Shown: positions 12,591-24,330 of the stretch, piece by piece
Layout of the letters: each line of letters opens with the position of its first letter
How positions within the stretch are numbered: position 1 is the stretch's first letter
Source: Inia geoffrensis
Lineage: Eukaryota; Chordata; Mammalia; Artiodactyla; Iniidae
Direction: 5' to 3'
DNA: 64,000 nucleotides
Assembly (NCBI GenBank): GCA_036417435.1
Contig: CM070901.1
Coordinates: forward strand, 6,608,001 to 6,672,000
The notes under the pieces: generated by a model
Databases searched by the model: none
What the model was told of the DNA's origin: nothing
What the model saw: only the letters and a program-made list of their open reading frames with translations
Program-made: the position numbers and the translations under genes

Positions 12591-13100
12591 GTGAAGGAAA
12601 GACCTGAGGAAATATTTGAAGAGATAATAGCTGAAAACTTCCCTAACATGGGAAAGGAAATATTCACCCAAGTCCAGGAAGCACAGACAGTCCTATACAG
12701 GACAAACTCAAGGATGAACATGCTGAGGCACATATTAATCAAATTCACAAAAATTAAAGACAGAAAGAAAATATCAAAAGCAGCAATGGAAAAGCAACAA
12801 ACAATATACAAGGGAATCCCCATAAGTTTATCAGCTGATTTTTCAGCAGAAACTCAAGTCCAGAAGGGAGTGGCACAATATATTTAAAGTGATGAAAGGG
12901 AAAGACATAAAACCAAGAATACTCTACCCAGCAAGGATCTCATTCAGATTCCATGGAGAAATCAAAAGCTTTACAGACAAGCAAAAGCTAAGAGAATTCA
13001 GCACCACCAAACGAGCTTTGCAACAAATACTAAAGGAACTTTTCCAGGAAGAAAAGAAATGCCCAAAAGTAGAAACAAGAAAATTACGAACGGGAAAGCT
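12591..13100 (+). pseudogene. L1 ORF1 remnant of the second L1
   Basis: Two frames carry the central and C-terminal ORF1p regions. 12591-12887 includes 'EIIAENFPNMG' and 'RHILIKFTKIKDR'. The frame opening at 12889 includes 'PRILYPARISFRFHGEIKSF'. They are separated by a frame change at about 12880. The second frame runs beyond the natural ORF1 end to 13458 because the original stop is lost, adding a lysine-rich read-through tail that is not a real domain. Confidence 0.75.
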
Positions 13101-13448
13101 AACCGGTAAAGGCAAACATATAGTAAAAGTAGGAAATCATCTACACACAAATATGATATCAAAGCCAGCAATCACAAAAGGACAGTACAAATGCAGGAAA
13201 TGGGAAATGCGTTTGAAATTAAGACCCCAGCAACTTAAAACAATCTTATATATATATAGACTGGTATATGAAAAACCTCATTGGAAAAACCCAAAAAAGA
13301 AAATCTACAATAGATATATATGTACACACACACACACAAAAGGAATCCAAACAACACTAAAGAGTGTCATCACAAGTCACAAGACAAGAGAACAAAAAAG
13401 GAAGGAAGAAAAAACACATACAAAAACAAGTCCAAAGCAATTAATGAA

Positions 13449-16400
13449 ATGGCAATAAGAACACACATATTGATAATTACCTTAAATATAAATGGATTAA
13501 ATGCTCCAACCAATAGACATAGACTGGCTGAATGGATACAAAAACAATAACCGTACATATGCTGTCTACAAGAAACCCACTTCAGATCTAGGAATGCAGA
13601 GAGACTGAAAGGGAGGGGCTGGAAAGAGATATTTCAGGCAAATGGAAATAAAAAGAAAGCTGGAGTAGTGATACTCATATCAGACAAAATAGGCTTTAAA
13701 ATAAAGACTATTACAAGAGACAAAGAAGGACACTACATCATGACTAAAGATCAATCCAAGAAGAAGATATAACAATTGTAAATACCCAACATAAGAGCAC
13801 CTCAATATCTAAGGCCAATGTTAAGAGACATAAAGGAAGAAATCATCAGTAAACAATAATATTGGGGTGCTTTAACACCTCACATACATCAATGGACGAT
13901 CATCCAGTTAGAAAATGAGTAAGGAAACACAGGCCTTAAATGACTCATTACACCAGATGAACTTAATTGATACTTATAGAGCATTCCATCTGAAAGCAGC
14001 AGAATATACATTCTTTTCAAGTGCACATGGAACATTATCCAGGGTAGATCACATTCTGGGCCATAAAGCAAACCTCAGTAAATTTAAGAAAACTAAAACC
14101 ATATCAAGCATCTTTTCCAACCATAATGCTATGAAACTCAAAGTCAACTGCAAGAAAAAAAACTGCCCAAAACACAAACACATGGAGGCTAAACAATATG
14201 CTACTAAACAAACAATGGATCACTGAAGAAATAAAACAGGAAATCAAAAAATACCTAGACACAATTGAAAACAAAATCATGATAATCTGAAACCTCTGGA
14301 ATGCAGCAAAAGCAGTTTTAAAAGGGAAGTTAGCAAGAAAATCTTACCTAAGGAAACAATGAAAATCCCAAATAAACAACCTAACCTAAAACCTAAAGCA
14401 AGGAAGAACAATACCCAAAGTTAGTAGAAGGAAAGAAATCATAAAGATCAGAGCAAAAATAAATGAAATAGAGATGAAGAAAACAATAGAAAAGATCAAT
14501 GAAAATAAAAATTGGTTCTTTGAAAAGATAAAACTGATAAACCTTTATTTAGACTCACCAAGGAAAAAGGGAGAGGGCTCAATTCAGTAAAATTAGAAAT
14601 GAAAAAGGAGAAGTTACAATGGACACCACAGAAATACAAAGGATCATAGAGACTACTACAAACAGATATATGTCAATAAAATTGACAACCTAGAAGTGGA
14701 CAAATTCTTAGAAAGGTACAATCTCCCAACACTGAACCAGGAAGAAATAGAAAATATGAACAGACCAATCACAAGTACTTAAATTGAAACTGTGATTTAA
14801 AAACTCCCAACAAACAAAAGTCCAGGACCAAATGGCTTCACAGACAAATTCTATCAAACATTTAGAGAAGAGTTAACACCTATCGTTCTGAAACTATTCC
14901 AAAAAGTTTCAGAGGAAGGAACACTCCCAAACACATTCTATGAGGCTACCATCACCCTGATACCAAAAAAAAAAAAAAAAAAGGAAAGAAAAAAGAAAAT
15001 TAACGGCCAATATCACTGATAAACATAGACACAAAAATCCTCAACAAAATACATTAAAAAGCTCATACACCATAAACAAGTGGGGTTTATCCCAGAGATA
15101 CAAAAATTTTTCAATATCTGCAAATCAATGTGATACGTCACATTAACAGATTGAATAAAAACTATATGATCATATCAATAGATGTAGAAAAATCTTTTGA
15201 CAAAATTCAACCCATTTATGATAAAAATTCTCCAGAATGTGGGCATCAAGGGAATATACCTCAACATAATAAAGGCCATATGTTAGAAACTTACAGGTAA
15301 CATCATACTCAATGTTGAAAAATTGAAAGCTTTCCCTCTAAGATCAGGAACAAGACAAGGATGTCCACTCCTCTCATCACTTTCATTCAACATAGTTTTG
15401 GAAGCCTAGCCATGGAGATCAGAGAAGAGAAAGAAATAAAAGGAATCCAAATTGGGAAAGAAGAAATAAAACTGCCACTGGGAAGGCATGATACTATACA
15501 TAGAAAATGCTAAAGATGCTACCATAAAACTACTAGAGCTTCAACAATAAATTCCATAAAGTTGCAGGATAAAATATTGATAAAATATTAATACACAGAA
15601 ACTTGTTGCATTTCTACACACTAACAACAAAGATCAGAAAGAGAAATTAAGGAAACAATCCCATTTATCACTGCAACAAAAACAATAAAATACCTAAGAA
15701 TAAACCTACCTAAGGAGTCCAAAGACCTGTACTCTGAAAACTGTAAGATGCTAATGAAAGAAATCAAAGATGACACAGATGGAAAAATATACCATGATAT
15801 TGGATTGGAAGAATAAAAACTGTCAAAATGAATATAGTACCCAAGGTAATCTACATATTTAATGCAATCCCTATCAAATTACCAATGTCATTTTTTACAG
15901 ATCAAGAATAAAAATCTTAAAATTTGTATGAAAACACGAAAGAACCTGAATAGCCAAAGCAATCTTGAGAAAGAAAAGTGGACCTGAAGGAATCAGTCTC
16001 CCTGACTCCAGAGTATAATATAAAGCTACAGTAATCAAAACACTATTGTACTGGCATGAAAGCAGACTTATATATGAATGAAACAGGATAGAAAGCCCAG
16101 AAATGAACCTACACACCTATGGTCAATTAATTTATGACAAAGGAGGCCAGAATATACAATGGAGAAAAGACTGTCTCTTCAATAAGTGGTGTTGGGATAA
16201 TTGGACAGCTACAGGTAAAAGAATCAAATTAGAACATTCTTTAACACCATACACAAAAATAAACTCAAAATGGATTAAAGTACTAAGTGTTAGACAAGAT
16301 ATATAAAACTCTTAGAGGAAAACATAGGCAGAACACTCTTTTACATAAATTGCAGCAGTATCTTTTTGGATCCACTTCCTAGAGTAATAAAAATAAAAAC

Positions 16401-17474
16401 AAAAATAATCTGGGCTTCCCTGGTGGCGCAGTGGTTGAGAGTCCACCTGCCGATACAGGAGACATGGGTTCATGCCCCGGTCCGGGAAGATCCCACATGC
16501 CATGGAGAGGCTGGGCCCGTGAGCCATGGCCGCTAAGTCTGTGCATCCAGAGCCTGTGCTCCGCAACGGGAGAGGCCACAACAGTGAGAGGCCCACATAC
16601 CGCAAAAACAAACAAATAAACAAAAAACCAAAAATAATCAAATGAGACCTAATTAAACTTAAAAGCTTTTGCACAGCAAAGAAAACCATAAACAAAATAA
16701 AAAGACAGCCTACAGAATGGGAGAAAATATTTGCAAACAATACAGCCAACAAGGTTGCAATCTCTAAAATATACAGCTTATGCAGCTCAATATCAAAAAA
16801 ACAAACAACTCAAGCAAAAACTAGGCAGAGGCCTAAATAGACATTTCTCTAAAGAAGACATACAGATGGCCAAAAGGCACATGAAAATATGCTCAACATA
16901 GCTAATTATTAGAGAAGTGCAAATCAAAACTACAATGAGATATCACCTCATACCAGTCAGAGTGGCCACCATCAAAAGATCAAAAAACAATAAATGCTGG
17001 AGAGGGTGTGGAGAAAAGGGAACCCTCCTATGCTTCTGGTGGGAATGTAAATTGGTACAGTCACTATGGAGAACCACAAGGAGGTTCCTTTAAAAACTAA
17101 AAATAGAGTTACCATATGATGCCACAATCCCACTCCTGGGCATATACCTGGAGAAAACCATAATTCAAAAAGATACATGCAGCCCTATGTTCACTGCAGC
17201 ACTATTTACAATAGCCAAGACATGGAAGCAACCTAAATGTCCACTGACAGAGCAATGTATAAAGATGTAGTACATATATACAATGGAATATTACTCAGCC
17301 ATAGAAAAGAGTAAAATAATGCCATTTACAGCAATAGGGATGGACCTAGAGATTATCATACTAAGTGAAGTAAGTCAGACAGACAAAGACAAATTTCACA
17401 TGATATCACATGTGTGGAATCTAAAAAATGATACAAATGAACTTATTTACAAAACAGAAACAGACTCAACTTAG
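13449..17474 (+). pseudogene. L1 ORF2 remnant of the second L1
   Basis: The start region (13449, 'MAIRTHILIITLNINGLNAP') is the endonuclease N-terminus, and a stop follows after about 33 codons. A second endonuclease block lies at 13915-14226 ('HGTLSRVDHILGHK', 'FSNHNAM'). The reverse transcriptase region (14690-15560) has no long frame and its FADD box is deleted near 15480. In the C-terminal Cys-rich motif the conserved His reads as Cys (near 17028-17036). A CHR SINE splits the region at 16411-16628. It cannot encode a working protein. Confidence 0.85.
16411..16628 (+). mobile_element. CHR-type SINE, long form
   Basis: Starts with 'gggcttccctggtggcgcag' and ends in a mixed A-rich tail (16603-16628). 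Flanked by an 11-bp duplication, caaaaataatc (16400-16410 and 16629-16639). Inserted in the late ORF2 region of the second L1. Confidence 0.93.
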
Positions 17475-17760
17475 AAAACAAATTTATGGTTACCAAAGGT
17501 GAAAACTAGTGGGGAGAGATAAATTAGGTTAGGATTAACATATACACACTACTATATATAAAATAGATAATCAACATGTACCTACTGTATAGCACAGGGA
17601 ACTCATCTCAATGCTCTGTGATAACCTATATGGGAAAAGAATCTGATAAAGAATATATATTTATATAACTGAATCAATTTGCTGTACAACTGAAACTAAC
17701 ACAACATTGTAAATCAACTACACTCCAGTATAAAATAAAAGAATTGAAGTATTAAAAAAA

Positions 17761-18065
17761 TGGACTATAATCAGTACAAAACTAAAATTATTTGGTTCAG
17801 AACAGTCCTCAGAGAATAGCCTAGTTCTAGAGCATATATTTCCTGTAATAATAAGGAAACTTGAGTCCAAATAACAGAGAAATGTTTATTAAACAACTAT
17901 GAAGGAGTTGTTAATAAAGCACAGATATCCTGATTTACAGTCTAGTCCCAATATATCATATAAAGCAATGAAATAACGTCACTGCTACCTTTACTAGAAA
18001 ACTAGAATATTCAACTCTATTATACTATTATTCCTGGAGGTGACATGGCAACGTTTATAAAGAGG
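17761..18065. other. Non-coding spacer
   Basis: AT-rich sequence between the L1 pair and the microsatellite. I recognise no gene or repeat family. Confidence 0.5.
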
Positions 18066-18180
18066 TGTATATACACACACAAACAAACATATATATATAT
18101 ATATGTGTATATACTTATGTGTATATATATATACTTATGTATATATATACACATATACATACATATATATGTTTATAAAT
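18066..18180. repeat. Compound (CA)/(TA)/(TATG) microsatellite
   Basis: Alternating purine-pyrimidine tract of CA, TA and TATG units, followed by a separate (TG)n run at 18245-18262. The predicted peptide across it (Tyr/Ile-rich) is an artefact of the repeat. Confidence 0.9.
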
Positions 18181-18356
18181 ATATAAAAATAAATACAAAC
18201 CCGGAACCATTTTTAAAGAAAATGACAATAAAACATTAACCATCGTGTGTGTGTGTATATGTGTATGTTTTCCCAAAACCATATCATCTTTTCTTTAAAG
18301 CAATTATAAGATCATGCCAATAATTGTTCAAGCCAGATAAAAAAATAATTTTTCAC

Positions 18357-18830
18357 TTTTTTTTCATGATAAAATACTTTAATTGTCAAACACATCAAAT
18401 TGTTTTAAAAGTAAACCACTCTGACTAAAGAGTATTAACAGTGCTTTGCATGCTGTAGTATAACACACCGTTAAGATGTCCAACTTCAAAATTTGTCAAG
18501 ATTCACATGTATACTTTGCCATGATGCTGAAAAATATCAGGCATTCATAAAAGAAAAAGAGTTTTTCCTTCACTGACAGTTTGAAGCTTTCAAGATTAGA
18601 GAAGTACCATTACAAATCATCACTAGAATCAGCACCAATCTGAACCCTCTGGATGAACTGTGTTATGATTTTACAAATTACATCTCAGAAACTTCAAATA
18701 CCCACATCAGTGAATCACAGTTGCATGAAACATCCACCCTGATACAATTTGAAAGTATAGTGTGACTATCCATCCCATGTCCACAGTATGGTTACCATGA
18801 ATAAATACAAGAATTAATGGTACCTATTTT
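18357..18830 (-). pseudogene. Possible antisense retrocopy of an mRNA 3' end
   Basis: Read on the minus strand, this looks like a transcript 3' terminus: about 460 bp of moderately complex, unique-looking sequence, then an ATTAAA poly-A signal (complement of 18378-18383), then 13 nt later an A-run (T-run at 18357-18364). The 5' limit near 18830 is a guess, and no duplication was confirmed (weak candidate 'ataatttttcac' on the left only). I do not recognise a parent gene and no long frame is present, so only a 3' UTR would be captured. It may also be chance AT-rich sequence. Confidence 0.3.
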
Positions 18831-19984
18831 GGTGACTAAATTTTTTCCTTTAAGAAGATTTTAAATATCTTTTATTTTGTTAAAATTCTGGCATAATTAG
18901 GACTATCTCCAGGTAATATGTTGAATTTAAAAGTCAAAGAGGCATATAGTGCTAAAAGTACATTGATGACTTCTTTCTAACTTCCATCAAGAGTTCTTAG
19001 AGCTTATCACAGGGTCTGTCATATTGCATGCCTTCTATAAATTAGTTTATCCTGGGATAACTTCACAGGGAATTTTTTTTTTAAGTTAAATCTTGAATCA
19101 TCAATTGAAGCATGCTTAATAGCTCTGGCTTTGGAAATCAAAAGGGTCAGCAAAGCCCAATTTTCAAAATTTGTTAACTAGATAAGGATAATGCAGTTTC
19201 TTAAACTTATTAAGTCTGTTTACTCAGTTGCCAGAAGCATCCTACCTAGGAGGCAGAGTCAGCCAGATGTTCATCAACCCCATTTCTTCCTCCTATGGGC
19301 TGCATGTCACAGCCCAAGGTAAACTTGAAATCCACTTGTAAAGTGTAAAAGGCATACTCTTCAAATGCTTTTATCCCTGAATAACTCTGTGGACGACCAC
19401 CTTATGTAACCAGCAGACAGAAATTTTGAATCACTTTGATCTATGTTACAGGAACAAGAAACATATTTCTTTTCTTTTGGAATCACTATTCATTTTTGGT
19501 TGTTTTCATTATGTTGTTGTATAATAAATAAAACCAACATGTGAAAGATATTTTGAGGATTGAAAAAGAAAACACAAAGATTTTAGCCCAGGAACTGGCA
19601 CTAGATTTCTATCAATGATAACAGGGTCTGAGCAAGCACACACACCTGTCGGTAAATACAAAAATAACCATGTTTGGACAGAAAAATTGCCTATCTGGAT
19701 AAACAAATTAGAAAAGTTTCCCTTCCTTCATACTAATCCAACTTTTGGTTAACATACTTGGTTTAGCAAAGGGAGCTAACTTTCATTACGCCTATGCTAG
19801 GTGTCTATCTGAAGCACAAAAACTGTACAAACATTTGGAGTTGTTGTTAAAGAGCAATAAAAACAATTGAGGGAGGATTGGGCATGGGAACAGGAGAAGT
19901 GAAAATGTAGTTTCTGAAAATAAAGTGATGAGAAGTCTGAGGGATGGCGAGGGTGATGAGAGAAGACACTTAAACAGATCAGCA
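18831..19984. other. Non-coding DNA, no gene seen
   Basis: Mostly unique-looking sequence with a T-run at 19073-19082. No coding frame above about 80 codons and no recognised family. Confidence 0.5.
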
Positions 19985-20415
19985 ATATCAATGGTCCTAG
20001 AGAGCATCATATTAAGTAAGTCAGAGAAAGACAAATATATGATATCACTTATGTGTGGAATCTAAAATATGCCACAAATGAACTTAAACAGACTCACAGA
20101 CATAGAAAACAAACGTATTGTTACCAAAGGGGATGGGTGGGAGGGATAAATTAGGAGTTTGGGATTAACATATATACACTACTATATATTGATATAAAAT
20201 AGATAAACAACAAGGACCTACTGTATACCACAGTAGGAACTATATTCAATATCTTGTAATAACTTATAATGGAAGAGAATCTGAAAACATATATATATAT
20301 ATATATTTATATATGTACATATATAAAATATGTATGTAACTGAATCAGTTTGCTCTACACCTGAACCTAACACAACACTGTATATAAACTATACTTCAAT
20401 TTAAAAAAAAAATTA
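19985..20415 (+). mobile_element. 5'-truncated L1 3' end (type B 3' UTR)
   Basis: Starts in the last codons of L1 ORF2 ('atggtcctagagagcatcat', a degenerate 'atggacctagag'). It continues through 'atgatatcacttatgtgtgg' and the 3' UTR, and ends 'aacacaacactgtatataaac' plus an A-run. A (TA)n expansion at 20286-20310 sits at a site also expanded in other copies. About 430 bp, a typical short 5'-truncated insertion. Confidence 0.85.
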
Positions 20416-21050
20416 AAAATTAAATCTTGGATAAAATTAAAAAAGAAACAATTTAGGGTCTTTGAATGAAAGCAATAAAGAAGGTATACTATTTTAAAAA
20501 AGAAAACATCAAATATTTCAAATTGTGGTGGAAATGACATATTAAACATATATAATACTACATTAACATTCAAGTTATTAATAGTCTAGTGCTCAATGTC
20601 CGGGACTGTGTTTGATGATTTAGGAATCAAACTACAAATAGAATGCACAAGAATCATTGAGGAACTTCTTAAAAATAACTGGTCTTTCTCCACAAAATGA
20701 GACTTTGTTATAGAAAGCAGTTATTTTGAAATTCTTAGTGTGTTCAGCAAACTAAATGTACTCTGGTCCTGCTTGTCTCACAAACACCAGGAGGGTAATG
20801 TAGAATGTAGAATATTGTTTTTAAAAAGGAATGCATTTTAAATATGTAATTTGATTTCTTGAGAACACACTACTGTACCAAAGAAATAACAGTACTTTAG
20901 CACTTTGATCATGAATGTACTTCTCAGAACAGAGGAAAATAAATTTTCATACAATCTTCACTATTACATTGGTTGCAAGGTTTCAAACTCAGCAGTCTGA
21001 CTCATGTCATTTATGTCACTTAAGTCACATATGTCATCTTCACCCTACAA
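20416..21050. other. Non-coding DNA
   Basis: A-rich and T-rich tracts near 20400-20510. I recognise no gene or family. Confidence 0.5.
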
Positions 21051-21054
21051 TTTT

Positions 21055-21210
21055 TAAGCCATGTCTTAGCTTCCTTGTCTGCAAAATGAAGGATGAGAAT
21101 AATATATACTCCACCGAACTGTGCTGAGGGGTAAGTGGAAAAAATAAAATCATGAAACATGCTTGGAATCATGGCTGCCACTGAGTATAAATGCCCTCAT
21201 CAACATTTCT
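21055..21210 (+). repeat. MIR-like SINE fragment
   Basis: A degenerate MIR 3' half: 'cttccttgtctgcaaaatgaa', 'gatgagaataatatatactcc', 'gaaacatgcttggaa', with an 'agtataaatgccctcatc' end. Matched by eye, diverged. Confidence 0.5.
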
Positions 21211-21239
21211 GTTTGAGATTGTTGTATTCATGATTGAAA

Positions 21240-21705
21240 GCTGATACTAAGTATATAGACTCATAGAATGTTGGAGCTTTGAAATGTGGACACCACCTAT
21301 TTTAGGATCTGAAAAATGATGTAACAGGAACACATCCTTTTAGCACACTGTGGGGTTTCCTAGTTGATCTCAGCACTCTCTAAGTGTGATCTTAGAATTT
21401 GTCTCACAACAGTTTTCTGGCTGCCACATTTTGTCAATTAAGTCAACAAAAGACTAAAATTTGTCTGTTGCCCATGTTTAGTAAAACTATTTTTCTCATA
21501 TGAGGAGACTAACAGTAACACTATTTAACTTACATATATATAAGAGTAGGCCTTTCCTTATAATGACAAAAAATGATCTGTTACAGTTTAAGGGTATAAG
21601 AAAAATCAAGGAAGAAGAGGGGATTAACTGAAAGAAGTTAGCATCATATTCATAACCCAGATCTATCTCATTGTTAATGTTTACTTCTAGATTTTTGAAA
21701 GTTTT
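21240..21705. other. Non-coding DNA, possibly old repeat
   Basis: 'tagaatgttggagctttgaaa' near 21266 resembles motifs found in ancient mammalian repeats, and the following sequence is degenerate. I cannot assign a family. Confidence 0.35.
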
Positions 21706-21711
21706 TTTTTT

Positions 21712-23310
21712 AACATCTTTATTGGAGTATAATTGCTCTACAATGGTGTGTTAGCTTCTGCTTTGTAACAAAATGAATCAGCCATACATACACATATATC
21801 CCCATATCTCCTCTGTCCTGTGTCTCTCTCCCACTCTCCCTATCCCACCACTCTAGGTGGTCACAAATCACCTAGCTGATCTCCCTGTGCTATACGGCTG
21901 CTTCCCACTAGCTATCTATTTTACATTTGGTAGTGTATATATGTCCATGCCACTTTCTCACTTTGTCCCAGCTTACCCTTCCCCCTCCTCATGTCCTCAA
22001 GTCCATTCTCTACATCTGCATCTTTATTTCTGTCCTGCCCCTAGATTCTTCATAACCATTTTTTTATTAAATTTTTTTTTTTTAGATTCCATATATATGT
22101 GTTAGCATACAGTATTTGTTTTTCTCTTTCTGACTTACTTCACTCTGTATGGCAGACTCTAGGTCCATCCACCTAACTACAAATAACTCAATTTTGTTTC
22201 TTTCTATGGCCAAGTAATATTCCATTGTATATATGTGCCACATCTTCTTTATCCATTCATCTGGCAGTGCACACTTAGCTTGCTTCCATGTCCTGGCTAT
22301 TGTAAATACTGCTGCAATGCATATTGTGGTACATGACTTTTTGAATTATGGTTTTCTCAGGGTTTATGTCTAATAGTGGGATCGCTGGGTCATGTGGTTG
22401 CTCTATTTTTAGTTTTTTAAGGAACCTCCATACTGTTCTCCATAGTGGCTGTATCAATTTACATTCGCACTAACAGTGCAAGAGGGTTCCCTTTTCTTCA
22501 CACCCTCTCCAGCATTTATTGTTTGTCGATTCTTTGAAGATGGCCATTCAGACAGGTGTGAGGTGATACCTCATTGTAGTTTTGATTTTCTGTTCTCTAA
22601 TAATTAGTGATGTCAAGCATCTTTTCATGTGCCTCTTAGCCATCTGTTTGTCTTCTTTGGAGAAACATCTTCTTAGGTCTTCTGCACATTTTTGGATTGG
22701 GTTGTTTGTTTTTTTGATATTGAAATGCATGAGCTGCTTGTATATTTTGAAGATTAGTCCTGTCAGTTGCTTCATTTGCAAATATTTTCTCCCATTCTGA
22801 GGGTTGTCTTTTCGTCTTGTTTATGGTTTCCTTTGCTGTGCAAAAGCTTTGAAGTTTCATAAGGTCCCATTTGTTTATTTTTGTTTTTATTTCCATTTCT
22901 TTAGGAGGTGTGTCAAAAAGGATCTTGCTGTGATTTATGTCAAAGAGTGTTCTGCCTATGTTTTCTTCTAAGAGTTTTATACTGTCTGGCCTTACATTTA
23001 GGTCTTTAATCCATTTTGAGTTTATTTTTGTGCATGGTGTTAGGGAGTGTTCTAATCTCCTTCTTTTACATGTTGCTGTCCTGCTTTCCTGGCACCACTT
23101 ATTGAAGAGGCTGTCTTTTCTCCATTGTATATTCTTGCCTCCTTTATCAAAGATAAGGTGACCATATGTGCATGGGTTTAGCTCTGGGCTTTCTATCCTG
23201 TTCCATTGATCTATCTTTCTGTTTTTGTGCCAGTACCATACTGTCTTGATTACTGTAGCTTTGTAATATAGTCTGAAATCTGGGAGCCTGATTCCTTCAG
23301 CTCTGTGAAA
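21712..23310 (-). mobile_element. 5'-truncated antisense L1 (type A)
   Basis: Begins with the T-run and the reverse complement of the type A 3' UTR ('taacatctttattggagtat'). It then reads backwards through the 3' UTR (to about 22090) and the ORF2 C-terminus. It ends near 23305 at the complement of a point about two thirds through ORF2, so roughly 1.6 kb of a 6-7 kb element was copied. The minus-strand frames at 22275-22457, 22548-22781 and 22636-22896 are ORF2 C-terminal fragments broken by frameshifts. Only a weak 5-bp duplication (tgaaa, 21705-21709 and 23306-23310) is seen. Confidence 0.9.
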
Positions 23311-23319
23311 CAGTTTATA

Positions 23320-23414
23320 TTGGATTAGTCAAAAAGTTCATTCCGGTTTTTCTGTAAGATGTTTTTCTGCAACATCTTATGGAAAAACCGGAACGAACTT
23401 TTTGGCCAACCCAA
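23320..23414. mobile_element. Mariner-type MITE (95-bp palindrome)
   Basis: An almost perfect inverted repeat. The left arm reads 'ttggattagtcaaaaagttc' and the right arm ends 'gaactttttggccaacccaa', joined at a short centre near 23362-23371. It is flanked by TA on both sides (23318-23319 and 23415-23416), the mariner target duplication. The termini resemble a mariner family known from cattle and related species. There is no room for a transposase, so it was mobilised in trans. The left arm is slightly more diverged than the right. Confidence 0.92.
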
Positions 23415-23416
23415 TA

Positions 23417-23740
23417 TTTCTTTTAATCTAAGTTAATATAATTATTTTGTATGCTACCATAAAAAAATCCCACCCATATTATTTTTAGTCAAACAATAGA
23501 ACAATTTACAGAAACATGTGAGATTTTAGGCTAAGTAGAAAAATTAACTTCAATGTAGATTTTTAAAAAGTGTAAAATATCAGTGTACAAAAATCTAGCA
23601 TCTCTAAACAAATTGTAATATGCCAAATATAAAACATTTAGATATAGCAATATTAATATTTTCATGTTTTCTTAAATGATGTGTTAGCTTTCTAGATATA
23701 AGGCATCTCTATTTTGACAGGATAAACACCATTAATTCAT
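23417..23740. other. AT-rich non-coding DNA
   Basis: No gene or recognised repeat between the MITE and the next L1 fragment. Confidence 0.5.
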
Positions 23741-24330
23741 TTATTTCTTTACAGACAACCAAATATTGGCAAACTCAGTCCAATAGCTATAAAAATAATT
23801 ATACACCACGATCAAGTGGAATTTATTCCACGTATGCAAGGCTGGTTCAACATTCAAAAATTAATTAACATAGTCCATTGCATCAACAGACTAAAGAAAA
23901 AAATCATATGGTCACATCAATAGATGCAGGAAAGGCATTTGACCTATTCATTATAAAAACTCTCAGAAAAATAGGAATAGAATCTAATTTCCTGAACTTG
24001 ATAAAGGACATCTCAAAAATCTACAAAGAACATCATACTTAATGGTGAGAAACTAGATACTTTCCCACTAAGATCAGGAACAAGGCAAACAGTTCTCTCT
24101 CACCACTCCTATACAACATAGAAGGAAGACAATTCAATAGAGAAAGGACAGTCTTTTCAACAAACAAATGGAGCTGGAACAACTGGGCATCCACATGCAA
24201 AATAATGAACCTAGACATATACATGATACCCTTCAGAAAAATTAACTCAAATGGATAACAGCTATAAACGTAAAATGTAAGCCTATAAAACTTGTTGGAG
24301 AAAATATTTCTATTTCTTCTCTAACTCTCT
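23741..24330 (+). mobile_element. Old L1M ORF2 fragment with internal deletion
   Basis: 23741-24117 matches the L1 reverse transcriptase region ('cacgatcaagtggaatttat', 'tcaatagatgcaggaaaggc', 'ctaagatcaggaacaaggca'). At about 24118-24130 it jumps to late ORF2 ('gacagtcttttcaac', 'ggagctggaacaactgggca'). The catalytic FADD box that should lie between is missing. It is older than the artiodactyl-type L1s, judging by mismatch density. Confidence 0.8.

Larger units (their letters stand above)
11818..17760 (+). mobile_element. Second L1 LINE, 5'-truncated, decayed
   Basis: It begins inside the L1 5' UTR. 'gcctgcacaagcc…' from 11825 aligns with 'gcctacacaatgc' near 6382 of the first copy. ORF1 remnant (about 12250-13100), inter-ORF region, ORF2 remnant (13449-17474) and a type B 3' UTR ending near 17745 follow. 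It is more decayed than its neighbour: frames are shorter, and the reverse transcriptase FADD codons are destroyed by a small deletion near 15480. Two long CHR SINEs are inserted (11947, 16411). The first L1's poly-A tail touches its 5' end with no unique spacer, an odd head-to-tail arrangement. Confidence 0.88.
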
